Shown here in pieces: positions 43,303 to 52,016 of a stretch of 64,000 nt of DNA. Position 1 is the first letter of the stretch, and each line of letters begins with the position of its first letter. Where the stretch lies: assembly GCF_013282095.1 (NCBI RefSeq), contig NZ_BLTJ01000005.1, forward strand, positions 186,001 to 250,000. The letters are read 5' to 3'. The stretch is from Enterocloster alcoholdehydrogenati (GTDB lineage Bacteria > Bacillota > Clostridia > Lachnospirales > Lachnospiraceae). A program made the position numbers and the translations under genes. The notes under the pieces are model-generated. The model was not told the DNA's origin. It did not search any database and saw only the letters and a program-made list of their open reading frames with translations.

Positions 43303-43740
43303 ATGGAATATTCAATCAAAGAAGTTTCTCAAATGACAAACATTCCGGCAACCACCCTTCGCTACTATGACAAGGAAGGATTGTTGCCTTTTCTGGAGCG
43401 CAAAGAATCAGGATACCGTGTATTTCATGACAGCGACCTCACCATGCTTCAGCTTTTGGAATGCTTAAAAAGCACAGGAATGTCCATACGGGAAATGAAG
43501 CAGTTTGCAAAATGGGCACAGGAAGGAGATGCCTCCCTGCAAAAAAGATATGATATGTTTCTTGAACGCAGAAAAGCCGTAGAACAGCAAATGGAAAATC
43601 TCAGCAAAATGCTGGCTATCCTCAACCACAAATGTCTGTATTATGAAACCGCCCTTCAGACCGGATCCGAAAAAAATATAATGCAGAAGGATACGCTGCC
43701 ATATGCCGATGAATTTCTCTGCAGGAAATGTAAGAGCTGA
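43303..43740 (+). CDS. MerR-family regulator, divergent from dxs
   Basis: A 145-residue protein. Residues 1-70 are the MerR winged helix (MEYSIKEVSQMTNIPATTL, RYYDKEGLLPF, GYRVFHDSDL). A dimerisation coiled coil follows (about 80-115). The C-terminal stretch ends in CRKCKS, with two Cys that might bind a ligand, though no classical metal motif is present. It is divergent from dxs, and the dxs promoter carries the dyad expected for this family, so it most likely activates dxs. Its effector is unknown. Confidence 0.88.
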   Translation: MEYSIKEVSQMTNIPATTLRYYDKEGLLPFLERKESGYRVFHDSDLTMLQLLECLKSTGMSIREMKQFAKWAQEGDASLQKRYDMFLERRKAVEQQMENLSKMLAILNHKCLYYETALQTGSEKNIMQKDTLPYADEFLCRKCKS

Positions 43741-43897
43741 GACAGCGGCAGACATCCTCTCATCTGACCTTTGTTCACGCGGCTGATTTTCCCGCTTATA
43801 TCTGCCTGAATAAGCAAGAAGTCCGGCAAGAAACCGGGAGCCGTGGATATATAAAGACACAAACTTTGTTATAGTCTCCTGCATATGCCTAAAAGCA

Positions 43898-43929
43898 AAG
43901 AACCCATGCCCATTTGGGCACAGGTTCTT
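43898..43929 (-). terminator. Terminator of the beta-glucuronidase operon
   Basis: Minus: AAGAACC-tgt-GCCC-aaat-GGGC-atg-GGTTCTT, then TTGCTTTT. Two stem blocks of 7 and 4 bp are separated by a symmetric internal loop. It lies 11 bases past the uidA stop. Confidence 0.7.
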
Positions 43930-43939
43930 CTTTTCCTCA

Positions 43940-45757
43940 TTACTGATTTTTCTTATAATCAAAATCCGGGATCTGGTGCCATCTATCCTTAAAATAATGT
44001 GCCGCCAGCTTCGGTTTTCTGTCTCTGGTGAACAGGCCTTTTTTGTTGCCCTGAACGCGCAGGAGGCCCTGGCTGGTAGCGAAGTCGGCAAAGTTCCACG
44101 CCTGCTCGCCTACCACGAAATCATACTCGTCAAATACACGGTGGTTCATCTTATAGTAATCTACCTGATATTCTTCCGTATACATAACCGGTGTTGTATC
44201 GTGGAAGCCCATCACCGTATCCGCGCCGTACTCGGTGAAGATAACCGGAAGTCCGAATTTCTGCCACTGGTCTAACTCATCACGCAGCGCCTGCTCCGGC
44301 CCTTCCAGATCCGGCGCTCCGAAGTACCAGCCATAGTAGCGGTTTAAGCAGATCACATCGCTGAGCTTTGCGGATACATCGGTTGCAGGTCCTCCTCCCA
44401 TCTGTACGCTTACCAGCGTGCAGGGACGCTTCTGGGGATCTAAGCTGCGGGCCAGCTCATACAAAGGCGCAAAGTATTCATATGCTCCCTCAGAATAGGA
44501 ATCCGGCTCATTGGCAATGCTCCACATTACAACGCAGGCATGGTTTTTGTCTCTTGCAATCAGGTCGCGGATCACATCCTTATGATGCTCCTGAGTCTGT
44601 ACGCCGTGCTCCTTATCAAAGGTGCCCACCTTCTGTCCGTTGAAGTTGGCTCCGCCGCCAAACTCCAGATTCACGCCTACTGCCGTCGTCTCATCGATCA
44701 CTACGATGCCTTCCTGATCGCAGAGGCGCATCATTTCCTCACTGTATGGATAATGGCTGGTGCGGAAGCTGTTTGCTCCCTGCCATTTCATCAGGGAAAT
44801 GTCCTTGGTATTCATAGGCAGATTGATGCCGCGGCCGTTGGGGAAGGTGTCTTCATGCTTGCCGTAACCCTTAAAATAGAACGGCTTCTCATTGATAAGG
44901 AATCGGGTTCCTTCTACACGAACGGTGCGAACACCATAAGGCAGGGTGTATACATCCGTTCCAAAAGTCACGCGGATATCATAAAGGTAGGCATTTAAAG
45001 GCTGCCACAGCTTTACATTCTTAATCTCTAATACGCCCTCTGTTCCCGCAGCCTCTGCCACCTTATTTCCCTCTCTGTCAAATACTTCAACCAGACAGCT
45101 GCCTTCGCCAATGGTATCAATGCGGTAGTTTAAAGCCGCATATTCACCCTTTACCTCAGCAGTAACGGTAACATCGCTGATATAGGACTTTGGTGTGGTA
45201 TAGATCCGTACCGGACGGATAATGCCGCAGTAGTTAAAGAAATCAAAATTTGGATTGTTCACTGGCTTTTTGGGGCCCTTTGCCTCAAAACCAGGAAGAC
45301 CGCCTCCCAGAAGACTGCTCTTTCCTCCAACAGGCAGTGTGGTATAATCAATGATGTTGCTTACTGCTACGGTCAGGAGGCACTCGCCCTTTCCTGCCAG
45401 ATCGGAGATTTCCACCTCAAAGGGAAGGAAGCCGCCCTTATGCGTGCATACCAGCTCTCCATTGATGTACACCTTGGCTTCGTGGGCCACTGCGTCAAAG
45501 CGCAAAATCACTCTCTGATCCTTCATAAATTCCGGCACAGAGAAGGTTCTCTGATAAAACACCCAGCCGTAATGATCTCTGAAATCCACGCCTTCCTTTA
45601 AATCATTGTAAGCAGCAGGAACCGGCATGGTCATGGGAGTTTCCAACGGCTTTTTAAACCACTCCTCCTCAAATCCATTTCCATTGTCCAGCTTAAATTC
45701 CCAGACCCCGTTTAAATCATTTAAGGATCTGGATGGCGTTAATATAGGATACAGCAT
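43940..45757 (-). CDS. uidA: Beta-glucuronidase (GH2, Loop 1 type)
   Basis: A 605-residue glycoside hydrolase family 2 enzyme. The jelly-roll sugar-binding domain spans about 1-180, an immunoglobulin-like domain about 185-280, and the TIM barrel about 285-600. Acid/base Glu417 is in MWSIANEPDS and nucleophile Glu509 in IFTEYGADTVMG. The NKK sequence at 571-573 supplies the N-x-K motif that reads the glucuronate carboxylate and separates GUS from beta-galactosidases. The insert GVNLEFGGGANFNGQKV (about 361-377) corresponds to E. coli 'Loop 1', associated with cleavage of small drug and hormone glucuronides. No signal peptide: it is cytosolic and uses imported substrates. GGAG precedes the ATG. 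Confidence 0.95.
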   Translation of the reverse strand: MLYPILTPSRSLNDLNGVWEFKLDNGNGFEEEWFKKPLETPMTMPVPAAYNDLKEGVDFRDHYGWVFYQRTFSVPEFMKDQRVILRFDAVAHEAKVYINGELVCTHKGGFLPFEVEISDLAGKGECLLTVAVSNIIDYTTLPVGGKSSLLGGGLPGFEAKGPKKPVNNPNFDFFNYCGIIRPVRIYTTPKSYISDVTVTAEVKGEYAALNYRIDTIGEGSCLVEVFDREGNKVAEAAGTEGVLEIKNVKLWQPLNAYLYDIRVTFGTDVYTLPYGVRTVRVEGTRFLINEKPFYFKGYGKHEDTFPNGRGINLPMNTKDISLMKWQGANSFRTSHYPYSEEMMRLCDQEGIVVIDETTAVGVNLEFGGGANFNGQKVGTFDKEHGVQTQEHHKDVIRDLIARDKNHACVVMWSIANEPDSYSEGAYEYFAPLYELARSLDPQKRPCTLVSVQMGGGPATDVSAKLSDVICLNRYYGWYFGAPDLEGPEQALRDELDQWQKFGLPVIFTEYGADTVMGFHDTTPVMYTEEYQVDYYKMNHRVFDEYDFVVGEQAWNFADFATSQGLLRVQGNKKGLFTRDRKPKLAAHYFKDRWHQIPDFDYKKNQ

Positions 45758-45761
45758 ACGA

Positions 45762-47150
45762 TTACTCTCCTCTCTTTTCTCTTAAGATCTTCGCATTTTT
45801 TTCTACTTGTTTTTTATCCAGAGGATAAAGGAATTTTAAAGCCAGAGCCAGTAAAATAAAACCGGCTGCCGGCACCAGGCAGGTGATATTGTAGATGCCG
45901 TCTACCACCTGCGGCTCAAAAGCCGTTGCTGCGGAATATCCGACCATTGTCAAAAGTCCGCCGGTCAGTCCAGAAGATGCAGCCTGTCCCAGCTTTCTCG
46001 CAAAAGAATAAACCGCATAGATTGTTCCGTCAGACCGCTTTCCGGTACGAACCTCTGCATCGTCAATTACATCCGTGATCATAGCCCAGCACACCAGATT
46101 AAAAATGGCTGTGCCCAGAGAAGAAATCAGATACAGGGCCACAAATACCCATACGTTTTTCGTATGAAGGATGAAAGCGGCAATCAGTGCGATTGCTCCC
46201 ACAGCCGCGCCCACTCCCGCGAGCTCTTTTCTTCCGTATTTTCCGGAAATATTTACAATCACAGTGGAAAGCGCCAGTGTGATAACAGTAACCCCCATAT
46301 TGGCGGTGGACATAGCCTCACGGTTTCCAAAGTAATTAGGATAAATATAATTCCCCATACCAGACAGTGTGAGCTGTGCCAGCAGCAATAGCAGCGCCGC
46401 CGCTACAATGCCGATCAGCGCGCGGTTGGAAATCGTAGTACGGATCAGTTCCTTAAAGGAAAACTTCTCTGCGGTCTTTTCCATTTTAACACGTTCTGTG
46501 GTCATATGGTAGCAGAGCAGATAACAGATAATGGCGCCAACGGAACAGAGCAGAGCGGCTGTCATCATCCGGCTGCCGGAAAATACAGTATTGCCCTGAG
46601 CATCCTCATAGTAAACGATCAGCGGCAGAACCACACCGATCACCGTGTTTGCCAGAGTAGCTCCAATGGTACGGAAACTTGAAAGAGAAGTTCTCTCTTT
46701 TGGATCTGCTGTAATGGCAGATGCCATGGATCCGTAAGGAATGTTGATGCCTGTATAGCAGATGCTTCCCCAGAGCAGATAGGTAAAGAACATCCAGAAG
46801 ATCTTAAAGCCCATGGGCATATCCTTAAACCATACTGCATACATCAAAAAAGATGCCAGAGCCACCGGACCGCACATCCGCCTGATCCAGGGTGCAAATT
46901 TCCCCTTCTTTCCGGGACGGCACCTGTCGCAGATCTGCCCCATAGTCACGTCTGAAAATGCGTCCACCACTCTGGCGATCATCATCATGGCACCTACAAC
47001 AGCAGCCGAAACTCCCATAACATCCGTATAAAATTTCATAAGGAACATAGATGACAGAAGAAATGTAAAATCATTTCCAAAATCACCGAACATACACCCC
47101 AGTCGGTCCCTCATTCCAAAGGGCGCCTCTTTCGTTTCCTGACGGTTCAT
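45762..47150 (-). CDS. GPH-family glycoside/glucuronide symporter
   Basis: A 462-residue, twelve-helix transporter of the GPH (MelB/UidB) family. The N-terminal MRDRLGCMFGDFGNDFTFLL and KFYTDVMGVSAAVVGAMMM stretches, and DPKERTSLSSFRT between helices 4 and 5, are typical. It lies four bases upstream of uidA and is the natural importer of the glucuronide or glucuronoside cleaved by it. ATG at 47150 (GGAGGAGG five bases upstream) is chosen over 47174. It is driven by H+ or Na+. Confidence 0.9.
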   Translation of the reverse strand: MNRQETKEAPFGMRDRLGCMFGDFGNDFTFLLSSMFLMKFYTDVMGVSAAVVGAMMMIARVVDAFSDVTMGQICDRCRPGKKGKFAPWIRRMCGPVALASFLMYAVWFKDMPMGFKIFWMFFTYLLWGSICYTGINIPYGSMASAITADPKERTSLSSFRTIGATLANTVIGVVLPLIVYYEDAQGNTVFSGSRMMTAALLCSVGAIICYLLCYHMTTERVKMEKTAEKFSFKELIRTTISNRALIGIVAAALLLLLAQLTLSGMGNYIYPNYFGNREAMSTANMGVTVITLALSTVIVNISGKYGRKELAGVGAAVGAIALIAAFILHTKNVWVFVALYLISSLGTAIFNLVCWAMITDVIDDAEVRTGKRSDGTIYAVYSFARKLGQAASSGLTGGLLTMVGYSAATAFEPQVVDGIYNITCLVPAAGFILLALALKFLYPLDKKQVEKNAKILREKRGE

Positions 47151-47377
47151 TTTAACCTCCTCCTGACTTGCCATCCGCTGTCTGAAGCCAACAGACGGCC
47201 TTGATTGCTGATTGCTTTGTCTGTAAACGCAGTGTATGTTATTTTGCTGTTTTAAGCAATAATATTATTTACTATTTATATAATAATATTCTGTTTGATT
47301 TTGCAATAAAAATATATTATACTACTATTACTGAATATTTTACTATTTTCTATTATGCTGCAAACCGGGAGGTTCCT

Positions 47378-48601
47378 ATGGATCAGAACGAACTTTTAAA
47401 CTTTGTAAGAAACTATTTTGAAGAAATGCGTATCCATACGAGGCTCATCGATGCCCCCTACAAATGGGACGATGCCTTTGATCTGAATCTGCGCCGCACA
47501 CTTTTAAAAGACTGCAGCAATGTGATCTCCACCTTTTTCCGGCCGGAGGAGAATTTCCATGAAAAACACCTGGTCTATTTCATAAAAGACCTGTTCTGGT
47601 GCTATTATCTGTGCATCCCCATTCCAAAAGCAGGACAAAAACGGGTACTTACCGTGGGCCCCTTTGCCATGGAGGACGCTACCCTTGGTTTTGTGCAGTC
47701 TCTGGCCAGACGGCTGAATATCCCAGAGATTCACATTCCCTTCCTTTCCCAGTATTACACCTCACTTCCCGTTCTTCGGGACAAGAGCTGCATACGCAGC
47801 ATCCTGACCTGTCTGTGCAGCCGTCTCTATGATGGCCCCTACCGCATCCTGCCTCAGGAGTGTACCGGAGAGCTCCGGGTGCAGTACGATACCGAAGATT
47901 CCTTTGGCCGGAATCAGGATGTATCCGACAGCATTGAGCTGCGTTATAAAAATGAACAGGCACTTATGGACGCTATCTCCCGCGGCGACTATACCTCGGC
48001 CAGGGAATATCTGAACACCGGCAACTCCTACGGTATGGAGCAGCGGCTTGCAGATACCACACGCGACAAAAAAAACTATCTCATCATCTTTAATACCCTC
48101 TGCCGAAAGGCGGCTCAGTACGGAGGCGTCCATCCGGTCTATTTAGACGAACTGTCCTCCCGTTTCGCCATACAGCTGGAAACGCTCTACAGCGTGTCGC
48201 GTCTGGAGGCCCTTCCTGCAGAAATGATCTACAAATACAGCCTTCTGGTTCAGAACCACTCCACACGCTCCTATTCTCCTCTGATCCAGAGGGCCGTGGA
48301 TCTCATCTGCCTGAATCTCCGGGATGACCTAAGCCTAAGTACCCTGGCAGACCGGCTCTCCGTCAACAAAACCTATCTGTCCACCCTTTTCAGGCGTGAA
48401 ACAGGCTCCACTCTGACAGACTTTGTAACCGACCGACGGATCAGCCACGGGATTTATCTGTTAAATACTACCAGCGAGCCCATTCAGGAGATCGCGTCTG
48501 TGTGCGGCATTGCGGATCTCAGTTATTTTACAAAGATCTTCCGCAGAAAAAAGGGCATGACTCCCAGCCAGTACCGTGAAATGATACGGGGCAATCAATA
48601 G
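47378..48601 (+). CDS. AraC-family transcriptional regulator
   Basis: A 407-residue regulator divergent from the symporter-uidA operon. Residues 1-170 are an N-terminal domain without a receiver Asp motif or a clear cupin signature. The C-terminal 100 residues are an AraC/XylS DNA-binding domain (LICLNLRDDLSLSTLADRLS, VNKTYLSTLFRRETGSTL, CGIADLSYFTKIFRRKKGMT). It probably activates the glucuronide operon. ATG at 47378 (GGAGG six bases upstream) is chosen over the 47201 frame, whose extra 59 residues read A/T-rich promoter DNA. The 227-bp intergenic gap is A/T-rich with several AATATTATT-like repeats; I see no confident operator. Confidence 0.88.
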   Translation: MDQNELLNFVRNYFEEMRIHTRLIDAPYKWDDAFDLNLRRTLLKDCSNVISTFFRPEENFHEKHLVYFIKDLFWCYYLCIPIPKAGQKRVLTVGPFAMEDATLGFVQSLARRLNIPEIHIPFLSQYYTSLPVLRDKSCIRSILTCLCSRLYDGPYRILPQECTGELRVQYDTEDSFGRNQDVSDSIELRYKNEQALMDAISRGDYTSAREYLNTGNSYGMEQRLADTTRDKKNYLIIFNTLCRKAAQYGGVHPVYLDELSSRFAIQLETLYSVSRLEALPAEMIYKYSLLVQNHSTRSYSPLIQRAVDLICLNLRDDLSLSTLADRLSVNKTYLSTLFRRETGSTLTDFVTDRRISHGIYLLNTTSEPIQEIASVCGIADLSYFTKIFRRKKGMTPSQYREMIRGNQ

Positions 48602-48722
48602 CCCTTCTGCCCTGACAGGGACCAAAGCCGCCGTCTGCTGACATTTCCCGCTCACACCGCACCATAAGAGGAAATCAATAATACAATAACAGTATGAACG
48701 CATATGCAAGGAGCTATCCATT

Positions 48723-49739
48723 ATGTATGTTTTAACTGCAAAACGTTTTTTATCCCTCCTTATGGCTGGAAGCCTTACTGCCCTATCCCTTTCCGCCTGC
48801 AGTTCTTCCGGTTCTTCCGGGAACGGAGGAACCCCTGTAACCTTAAGCGAAGTGGCCCATTCCATTTTTTACGCCCCTCAGTATGCGGCGATCGAGCTGG
48901 GATATTTTGAAGAAGAGGGGATCAATCTGACTCTTGTAAATGCCGGCGGCGCTGACAAAGTTATGACCTCCCTGATCTCCGGCGATGCCCAGATCGGTTT
49001 TATGGGTTCCGAAGCCAGCATCTATGTATACCAGGAAGGTTCTGAGGATCCTGCCGTTAACTTCGCCCAGCTGACCCAGAGGGCCGGAAATTTCCTGGTA
49101 GGACGGCAGGCCGAGGAAAACTTTGACTGGGCCAGTCTAAAAGGCAGGAAAGTCTTAGGCGGGCGGGCCGGCGGTATGCCTCAGATGGTCTTTGAATACA
49201 TTTTAAAGAAAAACGGCCTTGACCCTTCCACCGATCTTACCATTGACCAGAGCATCAGCTTTGGACTGACGGCGGCGGCATTTACGAGCAGCGACGCGGA
49301 TTATACCATCGAATTTGAACCTTTCGCCACCACTCTGGAACTGGAAGGAAACGGTTCAGTCGTAGCCTCCCTGGGAACGGAATCCGGTTATGTTCCCTAT
49401 ACAGCCTACAGCGCCAGAAAAAGCTATATCAAACAGCACCCGGAGGTGATCCAGAGCTTTACAAATGCCATTCAGCGGGGACTTGATTATGTAAATTCCC
49501 ATTCTTCAGAAGAAATTGCAAAAACCATTTCCCCGCAGTTTAAGGAAACGCCTTTAGATAAGCTGACTCAGATCGTGGAGCGTTATAAGGCGCAGGATAC
49601 CTGGAAAGAGGATACGGTGTTTGAGGAAAGCAGTTTTGAACTTTTGGAACGAATCTTAGAAGAAGCGGGGCAGCTAAAAGAAACAGTGCCCTATAAAGAA
49701 CTGGTAACCACAGAGTTTTCCACGAAAGCGGTGAAATAA
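48723..49739 (+). CDS. ABC substrate-binding lipoprotein, NMT1/SsuA-like
   Basis: A 338-residue lipoprotein: signal peptide with lipobox LSAC (Cys26), a Ser/Gly linker, then a NMT1/THI5-like periplasmic-binding fold. VAHSIFYAPQYAAIELGYFE and VNAGGADKVMTSLISGDAQIGF (first part quoted) are the typical 'YAPxYxAxxxGYF' and 'GDAQIG' motifs of thiamine-precursor, taurine, sulfonate and nitrate binders. GRAGGMPQMVFEYILKK is the second lobe. GGAG sits nine bases before the ATG. The cognate ATPase and permease are 4 kb downstream. No TPP riboswitch lies upstream, which weakens a thiamine role. Confidence 0.85.
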   Translation: MYVLTAKRFLSLLMAGSLTALSLSACSSSGSSGNGGTPVTLSEVAHSIFYAPQYAAIELGYFEEEGINLTLVNAGGADKVMTSLISGDAQIGFMGSEASIYVYQEGSEDPAVNFAQLTQRAGNFLVGRQAEENFDWASLKGRKVLGGRAGGMPQMVFEYILKKNGLDPSTDLTIDQSISFGLTAAAFTSSDADYTIEFEPFATTLELEGNGSVVASLGTESGYVPYTAYSARKSYIKQHPEVIQSFTNAIQRGLDYVNSHSSEEIAKTISPQFKETPLDKLTQIVERYKAQDTWKEDTVFEESSFELLERILEEAGQLKETVPYKELVTTEFSTKAVK

Positions 49740-49775
49740 TCCACTCTGACAGAGATCCGTAAAGATATGATTTGT

Positions 49776-49823
49776 AAAAAGAGACGCCTTTGGGAATGAA
49801 TCCTGCCAAAAGCGTCTCTTTTT
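49776..49823. terminator. Bidirectional terminator between SBP and carboxypeptidase genes
   Basis: AAAAAGAGACGC (49776-49787) pairs with GCGTCTCTTTTT (49812-49823), with an inner TTTGG/CCAAA stem. It ends both converging transcripts. Confidence 0.88.
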
Positions 49824-49853
49824 CTTCCTGATTGCTAAAATATTTGACGTGTT

Positions 49854-51140
49854 TTATCCCTCAGCCTGTTTTTCAAATCTCCACGCGCTCAAAAGCCATT
49901 TCAGATAATCCCCATACTGTGCTTTTCGCACCTCCTCTGCTGTAACCACATCCATCTCTCCGATCTTCTCGCCGTTTAGCCAGTACTCCAGCACTCCGGC
50001 TTTTTGCCCCTGGGTGACCGGAGCCGGAAGAGCGTCTTCTAACGCCAGTTTCTTTTCCACCGCTGACAGATCCTCTCCTTTAAGACTCAGATATTGGAAA
50101 CTTCCGTTCAAAGCCAGTTTGGCCCGGTCTTTTACCCCTCCGTCCACCAGGATCTCAGGAAGGGGAATCCCCTCTTTATCCTCATAAAGCTTACAGTTTG
50201 CATAACCGTAATTGAGCAGGGTCTGTGCATCGGCAAACCGCGCTTTAAAATCAGGAGCCGCCATGATAGACGCAATCAGCCTGACACCATCCTTTTCCGC
50301 AGTAGCGGACAGGCAGTATTTTGCCAGGGATGTAGAGCCTGTCTTTAAGCCGGTAACCTGAAAGCTGGTAGCCATACGCAGAAGCTTATTTGTATTTGAC
50401 AGCCCAAATTCCTTGGTTCCCTGCTTCGTCACATGGGTGATATTTTCCATCCAAATGGTAGAATAATTATGGATCTGAGGATAACGATTGATCAGTTCCC
50501 GGCTCATTTTGGCAATATCCCTGGCTGTGGTCACATGGGCCGGATCCTCCGTAAGGCCGCAGCAGTCCACAAAATGTGTTTCGGTCATACCAAGCCCCTT
50601 TGCTCTCTCATTCATCTGCTGCACAAAGGCTTCCTCGGTTCCTGCGATATACTCGGCCATCGCAACAGAGGCGTCATTTCCAGAGGCGATCACAATACAT
50701 TTGATCAGGGTTTCCACGGTCTGAACCTCTCCCTCCTCCAAAAACACCTGAGAGCCTCCCATGGACTTTGCGTTGGCGCTGGTAACCACTTCATCCGTCA
50801 GCTGTATTTTTCCTGCTTCCAGAGCATCAAAAATCAGGATCAGTGTCATTACCTTGGTAACGCTGGCAGGACTTCTCTTTTCGTCCGCCCCTTTTTCATA
50901 GATGACCTGGCCGGTAGATGCCTCCATCAGCACTGCGGAAGGAGCCGATATCTGGATCGCCGCCTGAGGGGCGGTATTTTCCCCCGTCTCTGCCTGCATT
51001 CTGGCCGTTTCCCCGCTTACCTCCTGAGCCGGCACATTCACCGGAATAGCGATCCCTGGTTCTGTAGCCAGAGCCGTCAGGACCTGCCCCGCCATGATCA
51101 CAAGCGCCAGCGCGCATCCTGCTGCTTTTGTCCTTTTCAT
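49854..51140 (-). CDS. Serine D-Ala-D-Ala carboxypeptidase (DacF/PBP5-like)
   Basis: A 428-residue exported peptidase S11. A signal peptide (about 1-26) is followed by a Thr/Gln-rich spacer, then the penicillin-binding domain: SxxK = SVTK (93-96), SxN = SGND, KTG = LKTGST. The C-terminal PBP5_C domain (from about 310; DRAKLALNGSFQYLSLKGED) and a last amphipathic helix (YLKWLLSAWRF) suggest membrane attachment. It trims the last D-Ala of peptidoglycan stem peptides. It separates the substrate-binding lipoprotein from the other ABC genes. Confidence 0.92.
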   Translation of the reverse strand: MKRTKAAGCALALVIMAGQVLTALATEPGIAIPVNVPAQEVSGETARMQAETGENTAPQAAIQISAPSAVLMEASTGQVIYEKGADEKRSPASVTKVMTLILIFDALEAGKIQLTDEVVTSANAKSMGGSQVFLEEGEVQTVETLIKCIVIASGNDASVAMAEYIAGTEEAFVQQMNERAKGLGMTETHFVDCCGLTEDPAHVTTARDIAKMSRELINRYPQIHNYSTIWMENITHVTKQGTKEFGLSNTNKLLRMATSFQVTGLKTGSTSLAKYCLSATAEKDGVRLIASIMAAPDFKARFADAQTLLNYGYANCKLYEDKEGIPLPEILVDGGVKDRAKLALNGSFQYLSLKGEDLSAVEKKLALEDALPAPVTQGQKAGVLEYWLNGEKIGEMDVVTAEEVRKAQYGDYLKWLLSAWRFEKQAEG

Positions 51141-51254
51141 AGGCGCACTTCCTTAAAAAGACGTTCTCTGCCTAATATATGAAACCGGACCGGCTCTTTA
51201 TGTGCAGCTGACCTGGATCGGGATTTTCCGCTGTCCAAAAACGCCTATGGCAGC

Positions 51255-51695
51255 TCAGACCTCTTTTAACGCTTTTCTTAAGGCCTCTGCCATCTCCTCA
51301 TACTCAGCATCTGTAAGAATGGTTCTTCCGCTGTTCATCTCGAAGGTGCCGCCCCACTCTTCGCCGCCCTTATATTTGGGAACAATGTGGAAATGAAGAT
51401 GACAGCCAGTATCGCCGTATGCGCCGTAGTTTACCTTATCGGGATGAAATACCTTGTGTACAGCTCTTGCCACCTGGGCCACCTCGGCAAAAAAGTCATT
51501 TCTCTCCTCGTCGGTCAAATCGATCAGTTCGCTCACGTGCTTTTTATGAGCCAGAATCACTCTTCCCTTCTTGCTCTGCTCCTTAAATACATAGAGAAAG
51601 CCTGTTTTCATCTCACAGACCGGGTAGGCAAACTTTGCTGCCAGTTCTCCCTGCATACAATATGCACAATTTGGATCTTTTACTATTTCTGCCAT
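51255..51695 (-). CDS. HIT-family nucleotide hydrolase/transferase
   Basis: A 146-residue Hint-like protein. The histidine triad HLHFH-I-V (99-105) is clear. The N-terminal CAYC (10-13) and a later Cys fit the zinc-binding form. The enzyme hydrolyses AMP-amidates or related nucleotide adducts in the cytosol; the exact substrate is unknown. ATG at 51695 (GGAG eight bases upstream) is preferred to upstream in-frame ATGs. It is a monocistronic gene divergent from the polysaccharide deacetylase gene. Confidence 0.92.
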   Translation of the reverse strand: MAEIVKDPNCAYCMQGELAAKFAYPVCEMKTGFLYVFKEQSKKGRVILAHKKHVSELIDLTDEERNDFFAEVAQVARAVHKVFHPDKVNYGAYGDTGCHLHFHIVPKYKGGEEWGGTFEMNSGRTILTDAEYEEMAEALRKALKEV

Positions 51696-52016
51696 CGTTT
51701 TTCTCCTTTTCATAGCGCGCCCAGCTGCCGTACAGCCAGGGCTGTATTGAATCATTACTGCTTTAAAGATACCACGGATGCAGCCAAATTTCAACAGCTT
51801 TCCTATTGCCAGTTTCCGCTGTCCTCAAAGTATTGTAACCACTCGGGACGTGGGAATGCCTTTCGCCATTCTGAACAGTTACAACGTATTTTAAGAAAAT
51901 CGTTATGATTGCCCATACCCGAAGGCCGCTTTTTTGTGTTATAATAAGGCAGTACCATACACAGCTGCCGGTACACCCTAAAAATATCAATACATAACAG
52001 GAGATTGAAACCATTT

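Noticed and set aside
47201-47377. Longer start of the AraC-type regulator
   Set aside because: The extra 59 residues translate A/T-rich promoter DNA and lack a ribosome binding site; ATG 47378 has GGAGG.
48602-48722. Possible TPP riboswitch before the NMT1-like lipoprotein
   Set aside because: No CUGAGA or GGGG...CUGA core is visible in the 121-bp gap, so a thiamine-regulated role is not supported.
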